Shown here in pieces: positions 1-5,931 of a stretch of DNA of 10,455 bases. The position numbers and the translations under genes are program-made. The notes beneath the pieces were generated by a model. The model was not told the DNA's origin and did no database searches. It saw nothing but the letters and a program-made list of their open reading frames with translations. How positions within the stretch are numbered: the stretch's first letter is position 1; each line of letters starts with the position of its first letter. The stretch is from Clostridiales bacterium (GTDB lineage: Bacteria; Bacillota; Clostridia; UBA1381). The stretch is from positions 1 to 10,455 of the forward strand of contig DMLG01000057.1 in NCBI GenBank assembly GCA_003453455.1. Direction: 5' to 3'.

Positions 1-1
1 T

Positions 2-904
2 TTATATGATTTTTCGGTTTTTGAAGGAAGCAGCAGACTTATCGAGCGAGGAATAAGCGTATATGAAGATATTTTCAAAAAAATCGGGATTGAAATTTCA
101 AAAACTGATAAAAGTATAACTTTAAAAGGTCGGCTAAAATCCTCAGAATATACGGTTACGGGAAATATCAGCAGTCAGTTTATAAGCGGACTTTTGTTTG
201 CTCTTCCCCTTTTAGACGGAGACAGCAAAATAACGGTAATACCGCCCGTTGAAAGCAAGCCGTATATTGATATAACGCTTTCGGTGCTAAAAGAATTTGG
301 TATAGAAATCGCCAAAGACGGCGAAAACTCATACTTAGTAAAAGGCAATCAAAAATACTGTCCGAAAAATATGACTGTTACAGGCGATTGGTCAAATTCC
401 GCCGTATTTTTCGCACTCAATGCACTTGGCGCAGATATTGACATTTTGGGACTTTCTGAAAACAGCCTGCAAGGCGACAAAATTATAACGGAATATATAA
501 AAATTTTGAAAGAGGAAAATCCCCTAATCGACATTTCCTCATGTCCTGATTTAGCGCCTGTCTTATTCGCACTTGCAGCAGTGCAGGGCGGTGCTGAATT
601 TATCGGTACCAGGCGTCTTAAAATAAAGGAAAGCGACAGAGCCGAGGCAATGAAGGAAGAGCTTGCAAAATTCGGAATAAAGACCGAAATTTACGAAAAC
701 CGGGTTGTGATTTGCAATGGAACTTTAAAACCGCCCAAATGTGCCATATCATCGCATAATGACCACCGAATTGTTATGGCGTGCGCAATGCTTTTAACCA
801 AAACTGGCGGTATTATAGAGGATTGCGGGGCAATTTCAAAGAGTTACCCCAATTTCTTCGAGGTTTTATCTTCTCTTGGAGCGGAGGTTAGTTATGAAAC
901 TTGA
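2..904 (+). CDS. aroA: 3-phosphoshikimate 1-carboxyvinyltransferase (EPSP synthase), 5'-truncated by the window edge
   Basis: EPSP synthase joins shikimate-3-phosphate and phosphoenolpyruvate, the sixth step of the cytosolic shikimate pathway. The frame is open from base 2 with no start codon expected here. 300 residues are visible of a usual 420-440, so roughly the first 120-130 lie outside the window. Recognisable family segments, numbered from the first visible residue: GNISSQF near 53, CPDLAP (the acidic catalytic region) near 180, KESDRAEAM near 209, the NDHRIVMACAM block near 253, and SKSYPNFF near 280. The TGA stop lies 11 bases inside the next gene, tyrA, so the two are probably translationally coupled. 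An apparent TTG start at 194 is only a leucine inside the domain. Identification is very secure; the domain is continuous, with no frameshift. Confidence 0.96.
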   Translation, partial: LYDFSVFEGSSRLIERGISVYEDIFKKIGIEISKTDKSITLKGRLKSSEYTVTGNISSQFISGLLFALPLLDGDSKITVIPPVESKPYIDITLSVLKEFGIEIAKDGENSYLVKGNQKYCPKNMTVTGDWSNSAVFFALNALGADIDILGLSENSLQGDKIITEYIKILKEENPLIDISSCPDLAPVLFALAAVQGGAEFIGTRRLKIKESDRAEAMKEELAKFGIKTEIYENRVVICNGTLKPPKCAISSHNDHRIVMACAMLLTKTGGIIEDCGAISKSYPNFFEVLSSLGAEVSYET

Positions 905-1769
905 TAAGAATACAAAAATTTTAATTGTCGGTCTTGGTCTGATTGGCGCAAGCTATGCAAAAGCGCTTTCCGAAAAAGGCTATTTTGTCGGCGGTTTAGA
1001 CACGGACAAAAAAACCATAGATTATGCGCTCAAAAACAATTTTGTAAAATCATGCAAAGCTTCTCCGGAAGGCTCGTATATATCGCAGTTTGATTTAATA
1101 ATATTTGCTGTTTATGAAGGTGTAATTCTTGATTGGCTACGCAAAAATCAGCAGTTTATAAAGAAAAACGCAGTAATTTCAGATGTTACAGGTATTAAAT
1201 GCACATTTATTTATAAGCTGCAGGAAATGCTTCGGGAAGACCTTGAATTTATCGGCGCACACCCTATGGCAGGGCGCGAATCAAGCGGTATCAAAAATGC
1301 TTCATCCGAAATTTTTAAGGGTGCGAATTTTATTATAACGCCTACCGAGAAAAACAGCGAGGATGCAATAAATTTGTGCCGTGATTTAGGGAATTTGCTT
1401 GGTTTTTCAAATATATCGGCACTCTCCCCGGAAAAGCATGATGAGGTAATAGGCTTTTTATCACAGCTTACGCATTGTATCGCAATCTCTCTTATGACCT
1501 GCCGTGATATGAGCGGTATGGCAGAGTATAGCGGAGATTCGTTCAGGGACTTAACCCGAATTGCCAAAATAAATGACAAAATGTGGAGCGAACTGTTTTT
1601 ACTAAACAGAAAAACACTTCTTGGCGAAATGGATTTATTTAAAAAATCTTTCGACAGACTATATGACCTGATTTTGCAGGGCGATACAGAAAAAATGCGC
1701 GAGCTTATGCGAAAGTCAACAAAAAACCGCGAACTATTTGATAAAAGGAAAGGATATGACTTGTTATGA
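894..1769 (+). CDS. tyrA: Prephenate dehydrogenase (tyrosine biosynthesis)
   Basis: This enzyme oxidatively decarboxylates prephenate to 4-hydroxyphenylpyruvate with NAD+ in the tyrosine branch. The protein has 291 residues. A Rossmann dinucleotide motif (GLGLIG, 13-18) opens it. GAHPMAG (121-127) carries the family's catalytic-region histidine, H123. The C-terminal helical dimerisation domain has SQLTHCIAISL and SFRDLTRIA (about 216-224). There is no chorismate mutase domain and no C-terminal ACT domain, so this is a monofunctional enzyme without the usual tyrosine-sensing module. The ATG at 894 is chosen because GGAGG at 883-887 lies six bases upstream; an in-frame TTG at 876 has no such site. 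The start overlaps aroA by 11 bases and the stop overlaps the next start by 4 (ATGA), marking one operon. Cyclohexadienyl (arogenate) dehydrogenase activity cannot be excluded from sequence. Confidence 0.95.
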   Translation: MKLDKNTKILIVGLGLIGASYAKALSEKGYFVGGLDTDKKTIDYALKNNFVKSCKASPEGSYISQFDLIIFAVYEGVILDWLRKNQQFIKKNAVISDVTGIKCTFIYKLQEMLREDLEFIGAHPMAGRESSGIKNASSEIFKGANFIITPTEKNSEDAINLCRDLGNLLGFSNISALSPEKHDEVIGFLSQLTHCIAISLMTCRDMSGMAEYSGDSFRDLTRIAKINDKMWSELFLLNRKTLLGEMDLFKKSFDRLYDLILQGDTEKMRELMRKSTKNRELFDKRKGYDLL

Positions 1770-2794
1770 ATATGGAATTTAAAAGGGAAATGCCGACAGC
1801 GGCAGTTATTAAGGAAATGTACCCTCTATCCTCCGCTATGAAAAAGAAAAAGCAGGAGAATGACGAGGAAATACGGAAAATTTTTGAAGGTGAAAGCAAA
1901 AAGCTTTTGCTTATAATAGGGCCATGCTCTGCTGACCGTGAAGACGCCGTTTTAGACTATATTTCACGGCTCAAAGTTTTACAGGAAAAGGTTTCGGACA
2001 AGATTATTATGGTTCCGCGCATTTACACAAATAAACCAAGAACAACGGGCGACGGTTACAAAGGTATGCTCCATCAGCCAAATCCCAATGAATCCCCCGA
2101 TATGTTAAAGGGGCTTATTTCAATACGCAAACTGCATATCGACGCTTTAGAGCAAACGGGATTTTCCTGTGCAGACGAGATGCTATATCCTGAAAATCAC
2201 AGATACCTTTCCGATTGCCTTTCATATGTTGCGGTAGGCGCAAGGTCAACGGAAAACCAGCAGCACCGCTTAACTGCAAGCGGACTGGATATTCCTGTCG
2301 GTATGAAAAATCCGACGGGCGGTGACTTATCCGTTATGATGAATTCCATAACCGCCGCTCAGCACCCTCATACTTTCGTATATTCGGGCTGGGAGGTTAA
2401 AAGTAAGGGAAATCCCCTTGCTCATGCAATCCTCCGCGGTTATTCCAACAAGCACGGGCGCTCTGTTCCCAACTACCACTTTGAAGATTTACAGCTTTTA
2501 TGGGAAATGTATGAAGAAAGCGGACTAAAAAATCCTGCTGTTATAATTGATACAAACCACGCAAATTCAGGCAAGCGCTGGGAACAGCAGCCACGCATTG
2601 CAAAGGAAATTCTGCACAGCGCAAGACTTTCTGATAACATAGGAAAAATGTTAAAAGGTCTTATGATTGAGTCATATTTGGAGGACGGAAACCAAAAACC
2701 TAATGGCGGCGTTTACGGTCAGTCTATTACCGACCCTTGTCTTGGCTGGGACAAGACCGAAAAAATGATTTTGGAACTCGCTGATTTAATTTAA
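1766..2794 (+). CDS. aroF: 3-deoxy-7-phosphoheptulonate (DAHP) synthase, type I (AroF/G/H family)
   Basis: DAHP synthase condenses phosphoenolpyruvate with erythrose-4-phosphate, the committing step of aromatic synthesis. The 342 residues match the length of the E. coli AroF/AroG/AroH class. Visible signatures: LLLIIGPCSA with metal-ligand C54; KPRTTGDGYKG (90-100) with the PEP-binding lysine region; VGARSTENQQHR; VGMKNPTGG; IIDTNHANSGK with a metal-binding histidine; IESYLEDGNQ with a metal-binding glutamate; and GQSITDPCLGW with the last acidic ligand. The start ATG overlaps the tyrA stop (ATGA), and AAAGGAAAGGA at 1744-1754 can serve as ribosome site; an ATG two codons later is possible. 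It is the last gene of the unit, before a strong terminator. Feedback specificity (Phe, Tyr or Trp) cannot be read here, and the aroF symbol is given by family only. Confidence 0.94.
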   Translation: MNMEFKREMPTAAVIKEMYPLSSAMKKKKQENDEEIRKIFEGESKKLLLIIGPCSADREDAVLDYISRLKVLQEKVSDKIIMVPRIYTNKPRTTGDGYKGMLHQPNPNESPDMLKGLISIRKLHIDALEQTGFSCADEMLYPENHRYLSDCLSYVAVGARSTENQQHRLTASGLDIPVGMKNPTGGDLSVMMNSITAAQHPHTFVYSGWEVKSKGNPLAHAILRGYSNKHGRSVPNYHFEDLQLLWEMYEESGLKNPAVIIDTNHANSGKRWEQQPRIAKEILHSARLSDNIGKMLKGLMIESYLEDGNQKPNGGVYGQSITDPCLGWDKTEKMILELADLI

Positions 2795-2822
2795 AAAAGA
2801 GGCTTTAATTAGCCTCTTTTTT
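2793..2822. terminator. Symmetric intrinsic terminator between convergent genes
   Basis: A perfect 12-base inverted repeat (arms 2793-2804 and 2811-2822) encloses the loop TTAATT. The arms are AAAAAAGAGGCT and its complement, so the hairpin ends in a T run on either strand. It overlaps the DAHP synthase stop codon and lies a few bases from the stop of the convergent minus-strand gene, so it can end transcription from both sides. Confidence 0.93.
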
Positions 2823-2825
2823 AAA

Positions 2826-3071
2826 TCAAAAATCGTGACAACCGCCAAAATCAAGGTTATACTTCCCAAAAACATCTACTATTTCATCTACCATCTCAAA
2901 ATCTGTCTTTTCCTCAGCTTTTAAGATTTCCTGTATTTCCGATAATGCTTTGATTGCCGTTGTATCCGCTATCTCGTCCGCATTGATTTCACCGCTACAT
3001 TCGGCATAGTTTAGGCTATTTCTAACAGCATCACAAAGTGCGCCTTGCAGCAATTCAAGCTTTAAATTCAT
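2826..3071 (-). CDS. Small acidic conserved-looking hypothetical protein (81 aa)
   Basis: I do not recognise a named function. The 81-residue protein begins MNLKLELLQGALCDAV. It is rich in Glu and Asp, predicted mainly helical, and has no membrane segment or signal peptide. The block INADEIADTTAIKALSEIQEIL (given here by its ends, residues about 33-54) and the terminal GGCHDF look like a short conserved family in Firmicutes, but that is from memory of similar sequences, not a search. The ATG at 3071 is chosen because GGGGG (3080-3084) sits eight bases before it. The frame stays open upstream to a TTG at 3143, but that stretch runs through a terminator hairpin and reads as unlikely protein. 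The gene is preceded by a dedicated promoter and a structured leader, so its expression is probably controlled at the RNA level. Confidence 0.75.
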   Translation of the reverse strand: MNLKLELLQGALCDAVRNSLNYAECSGEINADEIADTTAIKALSEIQEILKAEEKTDFEMVDEIVDVFGKYNLDFGGCHDF

Positions 3072-3124
3072 AAATATTCCCCCATTAAAAAAGTGCATAG
3101 CAGGGCTATGCACAAAAAACACAT
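3068..3124 (-). other. Possible 18-residue leader peptide overlapping the small gene's start
   Basis: In the leader RNA, an ATG at 3124-3122 opens MCFLCIALLCTFLMGEYL, a hydrophobic peptide with three cysteine codons. Its TGA overlaps the ATG of the 81-residue gene (ATGA). The ORF runs through the terminator hairpin at 3087-3113, so a translating ribosome would melt that hairpin. Against it, the purine-rich site GCGGAG ends only two bases before the ATG, which is too close for good initiation, and an 18-codon ORF is easily found by chance. Speculative. Confidence 0.2.
3087..3113 (-). terminator. Intrinsic terminator hairpin directly upstream of the small gene's RBS
   Basis: On the minus strand GTGCATAG, loop CCCTG and CTATGCAC form a perfect 8-bp hairpin (3093-3113) followed at once by six T (3092-3087). 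The GGGGG ribosome site of the downstream gene starts three bases later. This position, between a promoter and an ORF, is that of an attenuator rather than of a gene-end terminator. Its 5' arm could instead pair with GCTATG at 3122-3127. Confidence 0.8.
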
Positions 3125-3240
3125 AGCTCCGCTTTGTCGCCAAACAAAATTACAAATATTTACACAATACACAGTAATAGAGCGTATGTGCTTTTATCAA
3201 GCACACCGTGTAAATGTAAATATTAAAATATTGTTTGGCA
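3087..3240 (-). promoter_or_regulatory. Structured 5' leader RNA, candidate riboswitch or attenuator of unassigned class
   Basis: Read on the minus strand, the predicted transcript begins near 3240 with GCCAAACAA, which pairs with TTGTTTGGC-like sequence ending at 3139 (eight uninterrupted pairs, nine with the next A-T). The stem continues imperfectly, for example ATTTACAC with GTGTAAAT. Inside is a perfect 7-bp hairpin, TGTGCTT and AAGCACA with a 5-base loop (3187-3205). Downstream, GAGCTATGTG (3129-3120) can pair with CACATA-C-GCTC (3190-3180, one bulged C) and is followed by six T. The same GCTATG can instead pair with CATAGC (3110-3105), the 5' arm of the final terminator. Several of these helices exclude each other, the hallmark of a transcriptional switch. 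I cannot match it to a known Rfam class. It could also be a free-standing small RNA ending at the terminator. Confidence 0.6.
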
Positions 3241-3246
3241 ATTCTT

Positions 3247-3275
3247 ATAATATCATATTATAGCCGATTTTGCAA
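3247..3275 (-). promoter_or_regulatory. Promoter for the structured leader and small gene
   Basis: On the minus strand TTGCAA (3275-3270), a 17-base spacer and TATTAT (3252-3247) form a sigma-A-like promoter about ten bases after the Sfp-family stop codon. The predicted start, near 3240, coincides with the first base-paired residues of the leader. A second TATAAT at 3262-3257 overlaps it but lacks a good -35 box. Confidence 0.6.
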
Positions 3276-3284
3276 GAAAAATAT

Positions 3285-3842
3285 TTATTTTTCGCATATG
3301 CTTACAAAATAATCTGAAAACCGAAAGGTTTCAATCCTTTTACCCTTTGTGCAGGTCTTTATATCACAAAAGGAGATATCTCCCTGCATTTTTAATGCCG
3401 CCTCTTTTTTAGTCCACAGTTTTATAAATTCTGCCGCTTTATCAGCACTCTTTTCGACAGCTTCAAATTCTTCCCTTAAACATACCTTTTTTGCGGTTTT
3501 TTCATTATACGGCACGATTTTTTGTATATCAATTCCTATTGCTTTTTCGCCAAAGGCACATACCGCATATTCTCCCGAATGACTTATATTAAAGGCTACA
3601 TCTACATTTTTACAAAAGGGTTTGCCGTTTTCATATGTATCAATCACAATATCTTCTATATTTATGCCGTATTTTTTAGAAATTACGCTTTTTACCAGCA
3701 TTTCTGCGCAAACACTTCTTTTTTTATCGTCAGTTTTTTTAAGCCTTTTGATCCTCTCTCTTTTTTTCGGATTTAAAAGCTCAAAAAATTCCTTATATTC
3801 TTCTTCCGCTAAATCGTTTATATTGAATTTATACCACTCCAC
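3285..3842 (-). CDS. 4'-phosphopantetheinyl transferase, Sfp superfamily
   Basis: Enzymes of this family move phosphopantetheine from coenzyme A onto a serine of acyl or peptidyl carrier proteins. The 185-residue protein is shorter than Sfp (about 230) but longer than an AcpS monomer (about 120), and carries both pseudo-repeat halves. Visible motifs: NGKPF (72-76), NISHSG (85-90), GIDIQKI (103-109) with Mg-ligand D105, and LWTKKEAALK (142-151) with catalytic E147. The second acidic ligand of the classical DxE pair is Q107 here, a variation I believe occurs in other family members. The start is a GTG at 3842, preceded by GAGGAG nine bases upstream and by its own promoter. No carrier protein, PKS, NRPS or fatty acid gene is nearby, so the substrate is unknown; it may serve the housekeeping ACP or a distant pathway. 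Confidence 0.88.
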   Translation of the reverse strand: MEWYKFNINDLAEEEYKEFFELLNPKKRERIKRLKKTDDKKRSVCAEMLVKSVISKKYGINIEDIVIDTYENGKPFCKNVDVAFNISHSGEYAVCAFGEKAIGIDIQKIVPYNEKTAKKVCLREEFEAVEKSADKAAEFIKLWTKKEAALKMQGDISFCDIKTCTKGKRIETFRFSDYFVSICEK

Positions 3843-3866
3843 AAAAATCCGCTCCTCTTCACCCCG

Positions 3867-3895
3867 ATTATATCACCTTTATTTATAATGCGCAA
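3867..3895 (-). promoter_or_regulatory. Promoter for the phosphopantetheinyl transferase gene
   Basis: On the minus strand TTGCGC (3895-3890), a 17-base spacer and TATAAT (3872-3867), with a TG one base before the -10 (extended -10), point toward the GTG start at 3842. The 13-mer GTGATATAATCGG spanning this -10 is identical to that of the copA promoter at 8217-8229. Confidence 0.6.
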
Positions 3896-3904
3896 CTTAT
3901 TCCC

Positions 3905-3933
3905 TTGCAAAAGGTGAGGATTTATGGTAAAAT
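3905..3933 (+). promoter_or_regulatory. Promoter for the TPR-DUF4037 gene pair
   Basis: TTGCAA (3905-3910), a 17-base spacer and TAAAAT (3928-3933) preceded by TGG (extended -10) predict a start near 3940, only a few bases before the ribosome site at 3943-3947. The transcript leader would be about 15 bases. It is divergent from the promoter at 3867-3895, leaving under ten bases between the two -35 boxes. Confidence 0.6.
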
Positions 3934-3954
3934 TTGAAAAAAGGGGGTTTTCTT

Positions 3955-4770
3955 ATGGAAATAGAAGATTATACAGACCCGCAATGCCCGTTTTGCACAG
4001 ATTTATTTAAAAAGAATATAAAGCGAATCCCTATTGGCAGAATTATTGAAAAGCTTGACAGCTATTTTGCCAAAAATGATTACGACGGAGCGCTTTCCCA
4101 CCTTCTATACTGGCTTGCAGAAGCCGAACAAGAGGGCGATTTAGACGGCGTATTCACAGTAAAAAATGAACTTATGGGATTATACCGCAAAATCGGCAAA
4201 ATGGACAAGGCGATAAAAGAGACAGAAGATGTTTTAGAGCTTTTAAAAACTATGGATAACGAAACTTCCGTATCGGCAGGGACTGCATATTTAAATGCAG
4301 GAACTGCTTACAAAGCCTACGGAAATCCGCAAAAATCAATAACATATTTTGAAAAAGCAAAAGAGATTTATGAGAAAAATCTCGAAAAATCCGACAGCCG
4401 TATGGGCGGTCTTTACAACAATATGGCACTAACCCTTACCGATTTGGGCGAATTTGAAAAGGCATATATTTATTATGACAAAGCAATAAATGTTATGATG
4501 CACAAAAAAAACGGACTTTTGGACTGCGCTATTTCCTATCTCAATATAGCAAACGCAAAAGAGGCGCAATTAGGGCTTGAAAATGCGGAAAAGGAAATAA
4601 ACGCACTTTTGGAAAAGGCGCAAAATGCCTTAGACGACAGCCAAAATGAGCGTGACGGCTACTATGCGTTTGTCTGCGAAAAATGTGCGCCTACCTTTGG
4701 CTATTACGGGTATTTTTTATACGAGAAAGATTTAAAAGAGAGGGCAAAAAAGATATATGAAAGGTCTTGA
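3955..4770 (+). CDS. Tetratricopeptide-repeat protein with two CxxC pairs
   Basis: The 271-residue protein is soluble, with no signal peptide or membrane segment, and mostly helical. Two clear TPR-type units lie near 109-144 (AGTAYLNAGTAYKAYGNPQK and following) and 150-180 (GLYNNMALTLTDLGEFEKA and following), with degenerate units from about 35 to 100. TPRs are protein-interaction scaffolds, so a binding role is likely. Two CxxC pairs sit near the ends: CPFC (11-14) and CEKC (241-244), which could jointly bind zinc or be redox-active; that is inference. ATG 3955 is chosen because GGGGG at 3943-3947 lies seven bases upstream; the in-frame TTG at 3934 overlaps the -10 box. The stop is 14 bases inside the next gene, a DUF4037-like protein, so the two are probably made together and may act as a complex. 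Function unknown. Confidence 0.85.
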   Translation: MEIEDYTDPQCPFCTDLFKKNIKRIPIGRIIEKLDSYFAKNDYDGALSHLLYWLAEAEQEGDLDGVFTVKNELMGLYRKIGKMDKAIKETEDVLELLKTMDNETSVSAGTAYLNAGTAYKAYGNPQKSITYFEKAKEIYEKNLEKSDSRMGGLYNNMALTLTDLGEFEKAYIYYDKAINVMMHKKNGLLDCAISYLNIANAKEAQLGLENAEKEINALLEKAQNALDDSQNERDGYYAFVCEKCAPTFGYYGYFLYEKDLKERAKKIYERS

Positions 4771-5701
4771 AATTGCAGAAAAATACTATTTTGAGTTCGG
4801 CAAAAAAATGATAGACGAGGATTTTTCCGACATAAAGGACAAAATCGCCATAGGACTTGCAGGAAGCGGGTCGGAATGTTTTGGATTTGATGACGATATT
4901 TCGCGCGACCACGATTTTGAGGCAGGATTTTGCATCTTTATCCCTGATGAGGACATTATAGACCGAAAAAAAGCATTTGCATTAGAACGGGCATACGCAA
5001 AACTCCCAAAGGAGTTTATGGGCATAAAAAAGAGCCTTATAAGTCCCGTAGGAGGCGGAAGGCACGGAGTTATACGCATTGGTGACTTTTTCACCGAAAA
5101 AACAGGTGAAAAAGATGCAAATTTATCTGTCATAGAGTGGCTTACTGTTAGCGAAAACTCGCTTTTGGAGGCAACAAACGGTAAAATCTTTTTTGACGGG
5201 CTTGGACTTATGACTTCTATAAGAAACTCCATAGCCTATATGCCGGAAGATATTCGCCTTAAAAAGCTCAGCGGAAATCTTTTGATTATGGCTCAGGCAG
5301 GTCAGTACAACTACTTGCGCTGCCTTGCACACAAGGAAACGGGTGCGGCACAGCTTGCGGTTTTTGAATTTGTAAAAGCTTCTATAAATTCGATTTTTTT
5401 ACTTAACAAGCGCTATGTTCCGTATTACAAATGGTGCTTTAAGGCAATGAAAGAACTTCCCAAACTTTCATCACTTTGCGATACACTTGAATTTTTGATA
5501 AGCTCGGAAAATGACGAAGCGTTATGTCAAACAAAGGCTGACATCATTGAGGATGTTGCAAAAATGGTAATCGACGAGCTACAAAACCAATCGCTTACCG
5601 AAGCAATATGCTTGGACCTTGAAAAGCACGCATATTCCGTAAACGACCAGATTTCCGATTCCCAGCTAAGAAATATGCACATATTAACAGCAATAAAATA
5701 G
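4757..5701 (+). CDS. DUF4037-like protein with nucleotidyltransferase-type fold
   Basis: The 314-residue protein resembles DUF4037 proteins of Firmicutes. Its N-terminal part has a nucleotidyltransferase-like signature: the glycine-serine turn GSGS (36-39), then an acidic stretch ending in DHD (51-53), followed by a beta-strand pattern AGFCIFI. In DNA-polymerase-beta-type nucleotidyltransferases such a GS plus DxD arrangement binds Mg-NTP, so nucleotidyl transfer to a small molecule, RNA or protein is plausible, but no substrate can be named. Residues from about 160 on are helical, as in substrate-binding C-terminal domains of this fold. The start at 4757 lies within the preceding TPR gene (14-base overlap), with AGAGGG at 4739-4744 as ribosome site. 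A terminator follows immediately, closing a two-gene unit. Confidence 0.8.
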   Translation: MKGLEIAEKYYFEFGKKMIDEDFSDIKDKIAIGLAGSGSECFGFDDDISRDHDFEAGFCIFIPDEDIIDRKKAFALERAYAKLPKEFMGIKKSLISPVGGGRHGVIRIGDFFTEKTGEKDANLSVIEWLTVSENSLLEATNGKIFFDGLGLMTSIRNSIAYMPEDIRLKKLSGNLLIMAQAGQYNYLRCLAHKETGAAQLAVFEFVKASINSIFLLNKRYVPYYKWCFKAMKELPKLSSLCDTLEFLISSENDEALCQTKADIIEDVAKMVIDELQNQSLTEAICLDLEKHAYSVNDQISDSQLRNMHILTAIK

Positions 5702-5723
5702 AGGGCTTAAAAGGCCCTCTTTT
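5700..5723. terminator. Intrinsic terminator between convergent genes
   Basis: AGAGGGC (5700-5706) and GCCCTCT (5714-5720) form a perfect 7-bp stem around TTAAAAG, with a T run on the plus strand (5720-5723). On the minus strand the stem is followed by ATTTTATT, so it may also serve copA. It overlaps the DUF4037 gene's TAG and abuts the copA stop. Confidence 0.88.
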
Positions 5724-5931
5724 CTATTCTATTCCCAAAAATGTATAGCCGCTGTTTTTTACAATTTCCCTGACCTTTTCTTCATCAACTCCGTCTGGAA
5801 TATACGCACATTTTTCTTCAAGCACCACATCAGCATCTATATTTTCCTTTTGGAATGCTTCTTTTACATGCGCAACACAGTGCATACACATCATACCGTC
5901 AATTTTTACTTTCTTCATTTTCTTTTCCTCC
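5724..5931 (-). other. Internal ribosome site and in-frame start for a 64-aa CopZ-like protein inside copA
   Basis: On the minus strand GGAGG (5931-5927), eight bases and ATG (5918-5916) lie in frame within copA, exactly where the C-terminal metal-binding domain begins (M757, MKKVKIDGMMCMHC). Translation from here would give a 64-residue protein, the size of free CopZ chaperones (about 65-70). It is either a working second start that yields both pump and chaperone from one gene, or the relic of a separate copZ whose upstream stop codon was lost. Sequence alone cannot tell. Lys/Glu codons also produce AGGAGG-like strings by chance, which tempers confidence. Confidence 0.45.

Noticed and set aside
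194..904. Separate short aroA starting at TTG 194
   Set aside because: The frame is open to base 2 and the upstream residues, including GNISSQF, belong to the EPSP synthase fold.
3069..3143. N-terminal extension of the 81-aa gene to a TTG at 3143 (105 residues)
   Set aside because: It would translate through the outer stem end and the terminator hairpin with no ribosome site, while the ATG at 3071 has GGGGG at good spacing.
3138..3240. MITE or other small inverted-repeat mobile element (terminal repeats GCCAAACA/TGTTTGGC)
   Set aside because: No target-site duplication flanks it, the repeat starts exactly at a predicted transcription start, and further alternative stems with T runs lie outside it, which fits an RNA leader better. 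No second copy exists in the window.
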